From assembly GCA_945643635.1 (NCBI GenBank), contig CALZFC010000009.1, positions 4,259,501 to 4,323,500 on the forward strand: DNA of 64,000 nt, written 5' to 3'. The notes beneath the pieces are model-generated. The model was not told where the DNA came from and made no database searches. It saw only the letters and a program-made list of their open reading frames with translations. Positions 25,601 through 37,428 of the stretch are shown piece after piece. Source of the stretch: Allodiplogaster sudhausi (taxonomy: Eukaryota; Nematoda; Chromadorea; Rhabditida; Diplogasteridae). Each line of letters opens with the position of its first letter. Positions within the stretch are counted from its first letter, which is position 1. The translations under genes were made by a program, and so were the position numbers.

Positions 25601-26515
25601 AAGGTGCTCGCGGTGGCGGCCGAGTCCGTCATTGTCCGCATGACGCTAGCCATGGCCAACATTGTCAGTTCCAATCTAGACTTCCCCAACTGCAACAGAG
25701 CAAGAATGCTTGCTTCAGCACACGGAGCTCGGCAAGGTCGACGACACGCACACAAAGAGTCTGCCGCTCTTCTCTTTCTCCCCACACGAGTACATCACGA
25801 ACGCAGGACAAGTCAGCTACTTAGAAGATTGCAGGATTCCGTGTTTTATACAAAGGAAACTTCATTCGCATTCTGACATCCTTGTTGGAATTATGGCGCT
25901 ATCAATGCTCTCAATTCTTAGGATCTTCTTCACCTCTTCCACCGCTTCGAGCAGTTCTTCATCGACGACAACCTCGTGCACGCCTTCCATGTGGCCAACA
26001 AGAAGAAGTTTGAAGGTACGACTTTGATCTAGGGCATAGAGTTTTTTTTACTATATCAATTTAATTAATATTTTTGCTGTATCATTTGTAAGACTTGAGC
26101 TGTAAGCTGAATCCCGTTTAAAGTGTCAGTAATTGTGTTGTTCTTCTAGGGGAGGAGATCTACAAGAATGTCATGGAGCAGATCTCGATGCTGGTGATCG
26201 AAGCCTTCTGCCGCGGAGTGACGGCCGACACCGAGAAGCTGGCCGCGCCCGTCGCCAAGCAGTTCCTCGTCGACGCAGGCATTCAGCCACTTACATTTAC
26301 AATCTCATTCATTCCCCACCGATTCCTTGTATACAACCTCGGCCCGATTCGCTTCCGCAGTAATAATTTCTACATTTTTTACTCATGTCAGTGGCATAGA
26401 AAGTGAACAGTTCGTTTTAGTCTTCCTCAAGGACGCTCTTGATGATCTCCGTTGTGATAACTTGGAGAAGCTCAAAGATTTGGAGGCACGTCTAAGGAAG
26501 CATGTGGAGAAGTGA
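22659..26515 (+). CDS. cogc-7: Conserved oligomeric Golgi complex subunit 7
   Basis: COG7, a lobe-B subunit of the tethering complex that recycles Golgi glycosylation enzymes in intra-Golgi retrograde transport. About 16 exons. MNTDLISDI and a short exon are followed by a coiled coil (RERVLQAAQQLAAECAARDA, FENLSELASSISQLQETLNE), then helical-rod segments SGGILEYDTAKTRSNKLMQI, LREVEQDDPSKTLSYIVDLQ, TALVIAIQQADYTRLLDIQK, EFVGIFRRVSSSRLKEV, LTSNIRKIFNDCRERILQSP, LGSGERSRGVDNLVLVASAS. Near the carboxy end LPLFSFSPHEYITNAGQ aligns with the COG7 motif FSLTPLEYISNIGQ, and LAAPVAKQFLVDA with SAKQLATDIDY; the last exon encodes FLKDALDDLRCDNLEKLKDL. Stop 26513-26515. The last intron needs a GC donor (GCAG|gcattc, 26279); phase 1 matches on both sides. 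A small hAT-like element sits in one intron (25276-25500). Amino-terminal start is the least certain part. Confidence 0.85.
25276..25500. mobile_element. Short non-autonomous hAT-like element in a COG7 intron
   Basis: Begins CAGAGGTGGTCCGTGGCC and ends GGACCTCCTCTG, with inner inverted CCGTGGCC / GGCCACGG and a GGCCGGTCCCTGGCCCG tract like the subterminal motifs of the intact hAT at 19529. 225 bp, no coding capacity. The flanking octamers (ctcactat, tttacatt) match only in part, so the target duplication has decayed or the ends are misplaced. Confidence 0.55.
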
Positions 26516-27737
26516 AGACGCTGCCAGCTATACTCTCTTGCCTCTTGCATATACAACTCATATGGGTAGGGAAAGTCTTTGATTTCTGTTTTAACTGTGA
26601 TTTCATTAGTATTAATGTATTTATTACATCTCGTATCACTAATAACCATATTTATGTGTGAGAATATTGCTAGAGTATGGAATACCATAAAGGGTTACGG
26701 TTAATGAGAGCTATGAGGAATATTCGTTCACGATGTTATGTGGTTATTGCTTCTGTGTCTAATGCTTTTTTTTCTCCTTACATGATATTATGCCTAAATA
26801 AAGTGAGATTGAGGATTCATTTTACCGTATCCTTACATTCTTGTTAGTTTATTACATGATAGCCAATTGATAACGACGTGCTAAGAGCGGCATTTGTATG
26901 GCTGGGAGGAGAAGAAAGTTAGACTCTGAAGGCGGCATTTAAGGCTAGACCTGCCAGTATCTCCGTATTCGTTGCAGCAGTGGTATAACATAGTGTCTAC
27001 GGGTTCACATTCTTCGACCCGCGTGGGTGAGTCGGCCCGAAGAAGATCCGGATACGGAGAGATTGATGATTCGAGATGCGGAGGACGATTAATGCAGAAC
27101 TGAATCCAATCTCATCTGGATTCAGCTCAGACTGGGGCGAGGAAGAGCAAAGATTTATTGGGTGGAGAATGAAGAGGTGGAAGATGAGTGAAGGAAGACA
27201 AAGGAAGATGGAATGGAAGGAACGAAGGAATAGAAGAAAGAGAACCACAATTTTAAGATGCACCTGTTCACTTCTCTTCCATTCACTTCTTGAGGTAGCA
27301 TGGTTGTGTGGGATCTGCACGCTTTCTGTCCTGTTGCTGGGCCACGTGCGAGGCGAACAAGAATGTCAAAACATTCTTATCCAGTTTCATTATCACATCA
27401 TAATTCCCTATGATTCTCATGCATAATTGGCAAAACAACGGTCCTTTTAGAACTAATACACATATTCTTTGACAACAATAATAGTGCACTTTGATCTCTT
27501 GTGCCTGATCTATGGGAATCTCGAGTCTAACGGAAATTGTCTCTCTCTCTCTCTCACTCGCAGCTTTCCATCAGACTTTCATTATTCTCGCCTTCATCAA
27601 TCCTTTGCGAGAGTCAATCTCTTTCTATTCTTCGTATTAAGTTTTTAGTGCATCTCTCTCGGCTTTGACAGACTGGTGATTATTCGTTCCTTCATTGCCT
27701 ACCGCCGTCTGGCACATTCTTCCCAATATCTCCTTTG

Positions 27738-27792
<55 letters not shown>

Positions 27793-28284
27793 GACACACA
27801 CATGCTCTCTCTTTCCCCCTTTGTCCTAAGGAAAAAGCTCTATAACCTCTTGAAGAATTTTAAAGCATGCCAATATATACGCTTAAGTCAAGACGGGGAC
27901 ACTGGGATTTTGAAATTGAAAAAGTATGATATGGAAAAGGGGCGGAGAGATGGGTGGAGTGGTTTTTGAGTAGCCCACTGAAAAGCTGGGCTGTCTATTC
28001 CACGAACACATCAAATTCTGGTAGCTTAAGTTCAAGCCCATCCTTAGGAAGGATTGGTTCTCTTGCTTTCAATTTTACTTTGTCTCTAACCCTTTTCCCT
28101 GTCTTGTACCATATAGATCAGTTACAATTGAGTACCTTTGGTGGCTGAGTTCATTATCTGAACGAGATATGCGCTATACAAAAAAAGAACTACTTTCAGG
28201 CTTGCGACCTCTCACTTGCACTTCCTACTCATTCGCTCTTTGTTTCTCTTTGTCTGTCTTCGCTCCCCAATACCCCTCCGAAAG
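26516..28284. other. Intergenic, with CT/CA microsatellite
   Basis: COG7 3' flank and insulin-gene 5' flank. Contains a CT tract followed by CA at 27740-27800 and AATAAA near 26797. An Arg/Lys-rich 116-codon ORF at 27076 has no motif and no splice signals and is not called. The leader of the insulin-like gene (28230-28284) is pyrimidine-rich. Confidence 0.45.
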
Positions 28285-29245
28285 ATGAATAACTTCGCCA
28301 CTGTCTTCTCACTATTCGCGCTCTTCTCTCGTACCACGGCTCAATCGCCATCATCCCAACACGACTACAAGCAGGCCAGTTTCATAGAGGATATTTCAAC
28401 CCCTTTATCCACATTAAAGAATACAAACTCTTTAGGTGATGCTGAACTCGCAGCGACCGCATCGTCTGTGCGGCCAGCGGTTGACGCAAACGCTGGCGAG
28501 CATTTGCAGCCCGCGCGGCCTCTACTCCCCCACCGGCGGTCGGGTTCTTTTTTTTGTTTCTTAAATTGTCTCACACACAAAGCACAGATTGCATTATGAA
28601 GCGGAACTGTGAGGCTAAATTTTTAGATAGCAATCGGCTGCAGAGCTAAACTTTCACGATATAAATCAAACCGGAAACCCGAAATATGACTTCAACTGGG
28701 AATATTTGTAATATTTGCAGTATCTTTGTCGTCACTCTTCCTGTTCCATTGTTCTATAGATGTTAAAGGCTTAATATATTTCTTTATTCCACTTTGGAGA
28801 TAAGAAGGAAACCGAACTTGTGAGGCTGGAAAATGGTTCCAATCATATCCAGACAAATATTCGAAACCTCTGAATAATCTAGTGATGAGACAGCCTATTT
28901 GACAATGAGCCATTGTCCCAAAACCTGGCAATTGTATACCACTGCCGATTGGCATCACAGTTAGCAGAGGTCCTCAACGGTTATGAAGTATCTGAGCTGT
29001 TTGCATATCATCTTGCCATATTGATTATATTTGCATTTTACACCATAATTGCAGATGAGGAAGCTCCTTCGACCGGCCGTGTCAACATCGTCGATGAGTG
29101 CTGCAAGCGACGGTGCACCTTCAACTTCCTGCTCAGCTTCTGCGACACCCAATCAGAAGAGAGCAGTGAGGAGGAGGAAGCTGCAGAGAAGGCAGAGGAC
29201 AACGTCAACAACTCGACTTCAAACGATCCGAAAGTATATTCTTAA
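28285..29245 (+). CDS. Insulin-like peptide with acidic C-terminal tail
   Basis: Secreted hormone of the insulin superfamily, presumptive ligand of the DAF-2-type receptor. Exons 28285-28374, 28436-28538 and 29055-29245 sum to 384 nt (127 residues). Exon 1: signal peptide MNNFATVFSLFALFSRTTA. Exon 2: B chain RLCGQRLTQTLASICSPRGL (C-x11-C, as in canonical insulin). Exon 3: linker DEEAPSTGR and A chain IVDECCKRRCTFNFLLSFC (CC-x3-C-x8-C). Six cysteines, so the canonical three-disulfide pattern rather than the extra-bond type common among C. elegans insulins. Only about a dozen residues link the chains and no KR pair is seen, so C-peptide removal is uncertain. After the A chain comes an unusual tail SEESSEEEEAAEKAEDN. 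Intron 1 requires a GC donor (CAG|gccagt); the phase-1 intron between chains fits the family. Confidence 0.9.
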
Positions 29246-29296
29246 ATAAATAAATAAATAAATACACTTATTTTGTTTTAAATGTTACAATTAATA

Positions 29297-29300
<4 letters not shown>

Positions 29301-29327
<27 letters not shown>
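29301..29327. repeat. (TA)n microsatellite
   Basis: About 27 nt of alternating TA just after the insulin-like gene's run of overlapping AATAAA signals (29243-29265). Confidence 0.9.
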
Positions 29328-29329
<2 letters not shown>

Positions 29330-30085
29330 CCAAACTGAGTGGGTTGAAGATCACCCCCCTACCAGAAGGAGTCCTCCACACTGCTACCCACCGCCGTGAT
29401 GCGCCCTCTTCCTACCGATGACGCAGATGCCGAGTGAAAAAGTGCTTTTAAGAAGTCTTGCTTTGTCTTGCCCGGTAGTCCACCTGCGCTGTACGAGATC
29501 ATTCAATGCTTCCATGCCTTCTGCTGCCTTTTTGCTAATTTCTGATACGGATTTACAGAATGGTTACTCTTGTTTTCTCTCCAACTACTGCCGCGCGATT
29601 AATCTTACTTTGTGTCAATGACAAGTCGTCGACACACAGTTATGACCAATTTGTATGTCATTGACACCGGTCAATGACAGAAAACAAAACCGCCTATCTT
29701 AATACACATGGGTCGCGACCTGTCCAGCATGTGTCATTGACACGGTCATGACCGCACAGCAATAATTTGGTGGTCATGTCCACTCGGCCGCCACCCATGG
29801 TCATGACCAAAGCGAGATAGTACACTTTAGTGAGAGATGCAGAGCGACACGCTGATGGATATGACCGTGAGTCATGACCAAATTCATGAGTTCAACTGAA
29901 TGTGTGACCCAATGTACACTTTATACCGTAATTTTTAAAACCGCATTGCGCGGGATGATTTTCATTTGTCAGCCAGCTTGCAATCTTAAAAGTTCTTGAT
30001 TATTGTTGTTTTGCTGCTTAATTTCTGCTATCACCTAGTTATTTGTATTTCATTTGAACAGGATGTCGTCACCCGCACTCTTTAG

Positions 30086-30402
30086 CGAGCAACAATCAGA
30101 ATTGCTCGACCTCATGAGGTGCTCGAACAAGACGATGGCCAACTGACAGAAGAAGAAGAAAGCATCCACCAGCAAGAGCCACATCATCCGAGTGAGCGCC
30201 GCGGTCATGGTACAGCGATCTTTCAACCCCCGCTCGCTCTCTCGCATCAGAACGAAGAGGATGCTGAGCAGGTTAATTGGTTTTCATTTATGCTTTATAA
30301 TTTCCGGAAATTCTTCTTCCTTCCATCAACTTGCGTTTTGCCGAGTAGTAAAATCTTGTTGATTAGATTAGGCTTTCCTTTCTTTTTTTCTTTTTTTCGT
30401 GC

Positions 30403-30437
<35 letters not shown>

Positions 30438-31767
30438 CTTTTTTTTTTCTATGCGTAAACATTGAATCATAAACTATTATTTTATTTAATGTGTTATTTT
30501 AAGGCAAATGTTGGTCGCCATCCACGTCTCTCGCGAGCTGCTTCCGAATCGATGCTCCGCCGAAGCCAGCTCGAACTTATCCAGGTTTTCTTTTAAACCA
30601 AACACTACAAGTGCTCCTTTTCTTCCTTTCAACTTAATGGTACTGCTATTTTTCTTGTTTTATTTCCTTTTCTTGCTTTTTCTTTGAACCAAATGCTACA
30701 ACTGCTACTTTTTTTTTTACAATGTAAGATTTGAGTTCCTTTCTGTAGAAGCCTTTTATTTTAGGCGGAATCGGATGCATTCCGGAAGCTGAGCTCGACG
30801 ATGCAGGATTTGGCCTCCATGTGCCGAACGACAACCGCGCTGGCTGAAGAAATGGTTGATATGTGCCGTGCACAAACGCGCCTTCTACATGCTGCGTTGG
30901 GCTCGATCGCATCCTCGCCAACCTTCTTGGAATTGACGAGAAGGTTTGCAAAACTATAACTAAAAATATCTTCGTAGTTCTGTCGCGGTAAGTATTCCAA
31001 CGTAACAGGAAGGTATAGTCTTCCTATGTTAAGATTGTTTTCTTTGTTTTCAACATTGATTTGGTGTTCACGGTCTTACCGTGAGAATGCACATTTAGTA
31101 ATGCAAACCTTTCGTCGGATCTTTGATATTTGAACTAACTGTAATTTAGCTATATTTAACATGATTAAGCTCATTTTCGGATGGTGTTCAAGCGGGTAAG
31201 TTACCGTAATATACAACAAAGCTACCGTAATTAATAAATGAAAGTCGTTCTTCATTTTTGTAAAAATCATTTAAAGCATTTAATTGTAGCTGCTAAAAAA
31301 CGTTTATGTTTCAAATTACACTCCTAGAACGATTTCCACATTAAATATAAATGTTATGCACTGTGTTTCCATGGTGTTCAAGCGAATACGGTATAAACCT
31401 ACCGTAATAAATCGCTGAAAATCATGCTTATTGTTGTTCCACATTGATATTTCTCAAATTACTCAGCTCATAAGTAGCTAATATATTGTGTTTCAGCGAT
31501 GGAATTGACGATCGAGGAATGGTCCGCATTCGCCAACTGTCGGACAACAAGCTGGACGCGCTGCTTCTCCTTCCGTATTCGTCCCCCTCCCCATCGGCGG
31601 CCTTCGACGTTGCACGCAAACACAACAAGGTTTTTTTGCGGTGCTGTTTCTCTTGTACTTGATTCTGTTCCCGTTCTTTTCCTGTCACATTTCTATCGCT
31701 TTCCTATGTAAAATCATCTTTGGATGCCTTTTAGGATGTTGCTCTCATTAATGGAGACTCTCATTAA
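30086..31767 (+). CDS. Unrecognised five-exon gene inside the TIR element (5' end missing)
   Basis: Five exons with consistent phases: 30086-30271, 30504-30584, 30765-30943, 31497-31629, 31735-31767 (612 nt, 203 codons plus stop). It reads RATIRIARPHEVLEQDDGQL, an acidic/His-rich stretch, a basic helix LSRAASESMLRRSQLELIQ, a predicted coiled coil (ESDAFRKLSSTMQDLASMCR, EEMVDMCRAQTRLLHAALGS), then IRQLSDNKLDALLLLPYSS and ends DVALINGDSH. No ATG in the first exon, so an upstream exon is missing or the copy is truncated; the ATG at 30063 is in another frame. The coiled-coil-after-basic layout recalls the accessory DNA-binding proteins of some DNA transposons, but I recognise no domain. No transmembrane segment or signal peptide. 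Confidence 0.6.
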
Positions 31768-32036
31768 CCCTTACCCTCGCTAACCTTGCAAGTTACTTTG
31801 TGATGGCAGGCTTAATAATGCTAGTCTTAAATATTCTCTAGTTTCTAGTAAATAACATAAACGGCCCACATAATGCATAAAGCTCATCCACTTGTGTTCC
31901 GCTTTTGACTAGTAGTAATGAAAGTCCAGAATGGGGAATGTCCTGCATGCAGTGGTGGGGAATCTGTGAAGTTCTTTTTTTTTCTTCCATGCCGTGCCTC
32001 TATTTCTTACTATTTATGACTACGATTCTTTCCCGT

Positions 32037-32037
<1 letters not shown>

Positions 32038-32096
<59 letters not shown>

Positions 32097-32122
32097 CTCT
32101 CTCTGTCTCTCTTTCTCTCTTA
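32038..32122. repeat. (CT)n microsatellite
   Basis: About 85 nt of CT with a few TTT/GTC interruptions, inside the TIR element. A shorter CT tract is at 32852-32882. Confidence 0.9.
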
Positions 32123-32431
32123 TAGTCCAAGCTCCCTGCATGTGAAAATTAGGACTTGTAGAGACTATTTGGACGACGAAATCGACATCTGTAGGTGTCA
32201 AGCGATAGTGCCTCGCGAAAAGCTCTTCATTGGGAAGGCATAGTCTGTTGTGGTCCTGCCTTATGTAGGGCAGGTTAGGTCTCCGTTGGCGCTGAGGGAG
32301 ATGAAGAAGATGAAAAGCCATCTATGCATAAACATATGAAACCTTTTTAAAGTGACTTAAAGTATAAAAAAACTATTTCGAGAAGAAAATTAGAAATATA
32401 AGCATCTGCTCTTTATTGCGAAGAATGCTCA

Positions 32432-32534
32432 AGACCATGGTCACGACCTGTCGTCGACGTGGTCATGACCAAAAACGGTTGTGACTGTATGTCGACGACA
32501 TGTCATTGACAGAACGTAAGATTAATCGCGCGGC
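32432..32534. repeat. Internal copy of the TIR-element terminus
   Basis: About 100 nt in the same orientation as the right terminus: GGTCATGACC, GTCGACGACATGTCATTGACA, GATTAATCGCGCGGC. Its outer 50 nt matches the left end (29590-29640) more closely than the far right end does, in particular GCGATTAATCTTAC. Confidence 0.8.
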
Positions 32535-32847
32535 TGGTCTACAAACCTCTTCTAGGATGTTACTGTTTTCCTCTTTGCTCGCTAGCTTCTTTTATAGTTT
32601 GTGTTGCTTATGTTTTCTTTCATGCTACTGTTCGCCCTCTGTTTATGTTAATATCCAAATAAAATGATGACGTGACACAACCGAATGCAAGGTTTCCGTG
32701 GTTTAGCAGAACAAAAGTTGCCTATACTTTCTATCAGGTCAGATCAATACATATCAGAGTCGTACAACCGTGGAGCAATCCTTAAACAAAAGCTTCATTT
32801 CTTAAAAGAAATCATCCCTACGCGAAATGACAAAACCCTGACTTCCA

Positions 32848-32884
<37 letters not shown>

Positions 32885-32922
32885 ACTCTTCAAGCAGTAC
32901 AATGTCCACGGAGCAATCTTGC

Positions 32923-33190
32923 CTAACATTTTTGTGCACACCATTTTTTCTGCGTATAATCAATAACACTAATTTCAGTCTTGATAGTATAGCACAGCCC
33001 AATTGGCATTGGGAGCTGTGATGAGTCTGAAGCGACAGAGAGCACACCATCTGGTGCTCGTGGTAGTGTCGCGGTAGCCATTTTCATTCTTTTCCACCTT
33101 TCAAAAATATCTTCGCTTTCCAACAGGGCTATCGAGATGTCACAGGAATCATAGAAAGGGCTCTGATTCAAATCACCACTATACCAACTG
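32923..33190 (-). CDS. Unrecognised exon-like ORF
   Basis: After a good TTTACAG acceptor (near 33187) the minus strand reads CSWYSGDLNQSPFYDSCDIS, ALLESEDIFERWKRMK and SQLPMPIGLCYTIKTEIS in one frame of about 85 codons. Residue composition looks coding and the C-x-W, Y-D-S-C pattern is suggestive, but no family is recognised and no partner exon is seen. Lies just inside the right terminus of the TIR element. Confidence 0.3.
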
Positions 33191-33457
33191 CATCCTGTAA
33201 ATAGAAATCATGTGTCATTCAGTCAAAACAAATATGTTCTATCACGATTTGGTCATGACCTTGGGTGGCTTCCGAGCGGCCATGACTTCCAAAAAAATTC
33301 TCTGCGGTTATGACCTCGTCAATGACCCTTATGTACATATAAACCATAGATATACAGTTCAGCTTTCTGCCATAGACCGGAGCCAATGACATACAAACTG
33401 GTCATGAGTGCTTGTCGACGACATGTCATTGACACAATATAAGAGTATTCGCGCGGC

Positions 33458-35229
33458 TGCTGAGAAGCGGGGGGCAGGATTAATTTCTCTGAGCCTAAAG
33501 CGTCACAATATACATAATACTTGTGTATTGAATGAATGCGTATGTATGTGCAATCGTGAACACTTTGCGGATAAAATTATCGTATCTCTCAACACGACGT
33601 GACGTCTTGTATAATCCTATTCCTTGACTATACAAGATATGCTTATGCTTTTTTCCCTTCAAAATACCAGTGATTTTATATAGACAATCTATTTCCATTC
33701 AACACCAACAACTGCATATCAATTTACACGCTGAATTCGTTAGTGTGATTTTGCAACTATAAAATTGAAAGTTTTCTAGGTCATTTCAGAGCGAGACGTG
33801 TGCATTTTACATTTAATAATTCGATAATAGTACGCTAATCGTAGTCAAATTTTCTTCAGTAAAGCCAAGCTATTACCGATTTCTCAGACATCACCCTCTT
33901 GTTTAATTCCAATTCTAAAGACACATCAAGTTGGCAAATAGACAAAATAAAGAAATGTAACGTGAAAACAGCCTTTGAGTGAGGAAAAAGTTAATCGGGA
34001 TTTGACTATATTGTTTCCCGTGAATTTTAACTTATTGTAACAGAGCACCTTTCACAATACTTTTTTCTTGTAAAAAAAATTTGTTTTAACAGCTCACACA
34101 ATGCTTCAAGAAATTATTACGTTCTAACGTTTCTCACACTTTCAAATTGTAATATTTTATATCAAAAATTCTTTCTAGATTTCATGTCATTCACAGGACG
34201 TAAAGGCTAATCAAGGTCACAAGTCGTGTGAGTTTTCTTCACCATACTACTGGGCTCATTTAATTCCTAACTAAAAGATCACGCAAATACATATACATAT
34301 GTACTTGTATATGACACGCAATTCAGTTTTGATACTCGCCCTCTCTATGTTTGTCTAAAATAGCTATTGAACCCAGTAGTCTTCACTTCTTCAAAGTCCT
34401 ATTAATCTCTTCCAATATTCGTGGAGGCGTAGAATTCATTGTTGACCTATGCGGAAGCACTAAGCAAATATGGAAGAGGCATGAAAAGCCGCGATATAAA
34501 AGGTTTGGTGAATCACATATTAGAATGACGCATTCACACGATTGGTATAATCTGAACAAAGTGGCAGACAATGACGAAGGGAAGTTAGTCTTCGAATGTT
34601 TTCTCCCATGACCTGGATTAACTGATCTTCTATAAAAGCGCATGCTGTGTACTAGCAGAGCTGAAGTCTTGATCGTTCTTCCTTTTCTTAACTTCAACAA
34701 AGATCGGTCTGCAAAAAAACTAATATAAGTTCAAATTGCAATCCCCTTCTCAAGCTTCGAGATATAGAGAGGCCAAGGCTTGAGTTGTAACTCCCGAACC
34801 ACGGGTTATTTATAATTGTGTCTTCAAGTACATTTTACTGGTTTAATTCAGTTGAAAAATCAAATAGGCTAGTTGTCGACACTAGCATAATATGTCAATT
34901 AAGAATCTGAAAATCAACGCTTTGTATTCAGTCTTCATGCCTAGTTTTTTCTTGTTTAACTCACAATACGAATAATTTGTATTCTTGCAAAAGACGGCGA
35001 GACATGAATTCGTTAGCTTCAATTTTTTCAAGGTAGAGTAGAGTAGCTGCCGTGATCGTTATGTCATCGAGTCGATCTGCATATGTACTCAGATGTATTT
35101 TTTTATACCAAAAAAATGAGAATCTCTAATAGGATACGGATGATTACACTTGCACTTGTTAAGCATTGTTTTGTGAATGCACGAATTTTGTTTGCTGTTA
35201 AATATAGCATTCTCGTACAAAGTTTACAG
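33458..35229. other. Intergenic region before the second srt gene
   Basis: AT-rich. A degenerate fragment of the TIR-element terminus is visible near 34180-34215 (TCATGTCATTCACAGGACGTAA). An 86-codon ORF at 34351-34611 (plus) has no motif I recognise. Nothing else supported. Confidence 0.4.
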
Positions 35230-37178
35230 ATGCGCCAACTCGAACAAGTCCAACTCGTCTTCCTGGCATTCCAAGATCCAGCATACAACTGCAGGTGGGG
35301 CAAGCAAAGGAAAAGACTAATACAAATATACCACACAAAATAACAGTTCAATTATAATTGTTTCTATATTGCTATTTAAAAAGATAAGTCAAAAAACGCG
35401 TAGTTTACATTCAGAGAATGCTGTAATTTCGTTTCAGTGCGGTGGCTCCTCCTGGCCCCGAGTGGCGTTCTCGAACAGGCGAGCGTAGCCCGATACTCGG
35501 CACCTACTGCGTCAGCTTCGGAGTCATTATCGAGCTCCTCTACGTTCTTGTGCTTCCTGCCATCTGGCGTCTTCGAGAGTTCACCTGCTACAAGGCATGC
35601 ATTAGATGAAGCTAGACAGCAACGGCTGACTTGCTTGGTGTACCCAGATTTCTCACCCTGACATGCAGATCATGTTCTTCCTCGCACTGGTCGACATGGC
35701 TGCTCTGATCACCTGCGCCATCTCCACGGGCATCTTCTTCATCATTGGAGAAGTCTACTGCGCCAATCCCTCTCTCGTTCATGTAATCGGCGCAATGGGC
35801 CTTGGCAAGGACTCATTTCTCACTCTATATTTTACTCATTATTGCTGGATTAGGCGTCCTTGAATGTAATGTTGGCTCTCTTCGTGCTCCCTTTAATGGC
35901 CAGTCGTCGCTGCAGGTGCCTACTGCAGTAGCTGTGCTGCCTGCCTCACGCTCGGCATCACTCGTCTGGCAGAGATGTCGCAGCATGTCACAGGCGTTGC
36001 CGTTCCCAAGGTCAGAGCTTGACTAAAGACATGTCCGATGAAAAAATGGAGTGCAAAAGATTGCTACTACGCAACAATGAATTGAGTGCAAGAGCAAAAA
36101 TATGTAGATAGGATTAAATGGGAAATGAGACCCAAAGTGGACTCCATTCCAGGGCCGAGATGCGTGGCTGCTGATCGTTCCCTCGGTGTGCTACGGTATC
36201 TTCTTTGGCTTCTTCACCCCTTCAGTCCTCTTCAACTCCGTCCACAAGGCTTGGTTCTTCTCTCCCTTTATCGGCATCGAAGGCGTCGCGGTAAGCGGAA
36301 TCTTCTCTCGGAAATACACGTCCCCGGAGGAAGGGTGTTGGCCTTCCTAATCTAACAATATGTATATTCAGTACGAAAGCTGGCCGCACACCTTCAACAA
36401 CCTCGCGGTCGTCTTTCTCACTTGCGGACTCTACGTCTTCATCTTCCTCGTCCTCATGATGCTCAAGTTAGTAGCGAAGAAAGCAACATACATAGATTAT
36501 GGACAGATTAGCAAAAGGTGATGAATATTTTAACTCGTAATGTAAAGGGAATAAACATGACAAGGATCAGATTATATGTACATCTCAAAATAAAATATGC
36601 TTTCAACTCTAGACGCCTTCGTAAGAAGGCGGGTGCGCAAAGCAGTCTCGGCAAGAGAGGCCGCAACTCACAGTGGAGTACGTCGTTTTATTAAACAGTA
36701 AAGAAACATACGGATCTTCTCTAGCAAGTGTTCTATAGCTTATGATTAGTGCCGTGGTTCGGCTGTGGTTTAATGCTAGGCATGCATGTAAAGTTTCTAA
36801 AATATGAAAACTAGCGTCAGCTTCAAAAATATATGTTAAATCGGAAATAAATACTGCAGTTCCTTCTGCAATGCTCGCTGATGATCGGCTGCAACCTCAT
36901 GGCTGCGGTCATCTACGTCTACATGCAGTTTTTTCCCATCAGCGAGGCCTTCATCGTCGCCGCCCAAATCGGCTGGCAATTCATTCATGGTTGGATTTGT
37001 TGCCACTTGCAAGTGAGCACCAGAAATATGTCTAGTTTGTTGTCAAAAAGTAAGTGATAAGATCCCAGTGCTTACATTCATTCCTTCAGCAACGCCCGTG
37101 ATCGTCTACCTCGTGATCAACCGCGCAGTTCGCCAAAGCGCCATCAGCGGCCTGAAGGGCTTGCTCCTCTTCAGGTGA
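35230..37178 (+). CDS. srt-family seven-transmembrane chemoreceptor
   Basis: Nematode serpentine receptor class T. Nine exons: 35230-35294 (MRQLEQVQLVFLAFQ, AYNC), 35438-35594 (AVAPPGPEWRSRTGERS, LGTYCVSFGVIIELLYVLVL, FTCYK), 35669-35804 (IMFFLALVDMAALITCAIST, GEVYCANP), about 35915-36010 (AYCSSCAACLTLGITRLAEM), 36154-36290 (AWLLIVPSVCYGIFFGFFTP), 36373-36470 (YESWPHTFNNLAVVFLTCGL), 36614-36679, 36861-36990 (LLQCSLMIGCNLMAAVIYVY), 37090-37178 (PVIVYLVINRAVRQSAISGL). Hallmarks CYKIMF and GEVYC are intact. Introns 2 and 3 require GC donors (AAG|gcatgc and CTTG|gcaagg). The exon 7 to 8 junction does not join in phase with any GT donor, so one break or an unusual donor remains there. Otherwise open; likely functional sister of the damaged copy at 5298. 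Confidence 0.8.
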
Positions 37179-37334
37179 TCGAAAACAATTTAAATCACTG
37201 CGACTAGAATCGACTGAAATTTCGGTCCAGGCAATGACTTTCTATCGGCAATGCTACACGTTAGAATTGATATTTTAATGTTAGAATTGAGTATAGAAAA
37301 AGATGAAGAATGGCTTCTCTGTCCAGTATCGGAG

Positions 37335-37428
37335 GCGGCACGGCGGTGCGACCCAGTGCGACCGAGCCAACTCTCGATGCAACCTCCTACCACACAACGG
37401 CTCCCGAATTCTGACGGAACAAACAGAC
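37335..37428. repeat. Dispersed repeat, copy 1
   Basis: About 90 nt from GCGGTGCGACCCAGTGCGAC to CCCGAATTCTGACGG, repeated almost identically at 54507-54597. In both places it is followed by an AT-rich spacer, TTCCCTGATTGT-like sequence and a CATA-rich run, then a segment containing GTGATAATGGTGTCC. It behaves as a dispersed repeat family. Confidence 0.85.

Larger units (their letters stand above)
29590..33457. mobile_element. Large TIR-bounded element with TCATGACC/GTCGAC motifs
   Basis: The first ~230 nt (29590-29820) and the last ~215 nt (33241-33457) are inverted copies: both begin GCCGCGCGA going inward, then TGTGTCAATGACA, GTCGTCGACA, TTTGTATGTCATTG and later CACCCA-GGTCATGACCAAA. The interior holds a five-exon gene on the plus strand and an unrelated minus-strand ORF. 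A third, partial terminal copy sits internally at 32432-32534. The palindrome TGGTCATGACCA recurs across the termini. No target duplication is apparent, so superfamily cannot be assigned. The interior has no DDE transposase I recognise. Confidence 0.7.

Noticed and set aside
27076..27426. 116-codon Arg/Lys-rich ORF
   Set aside because: No domain, no splice partners, purine-rich composition; probably chance.
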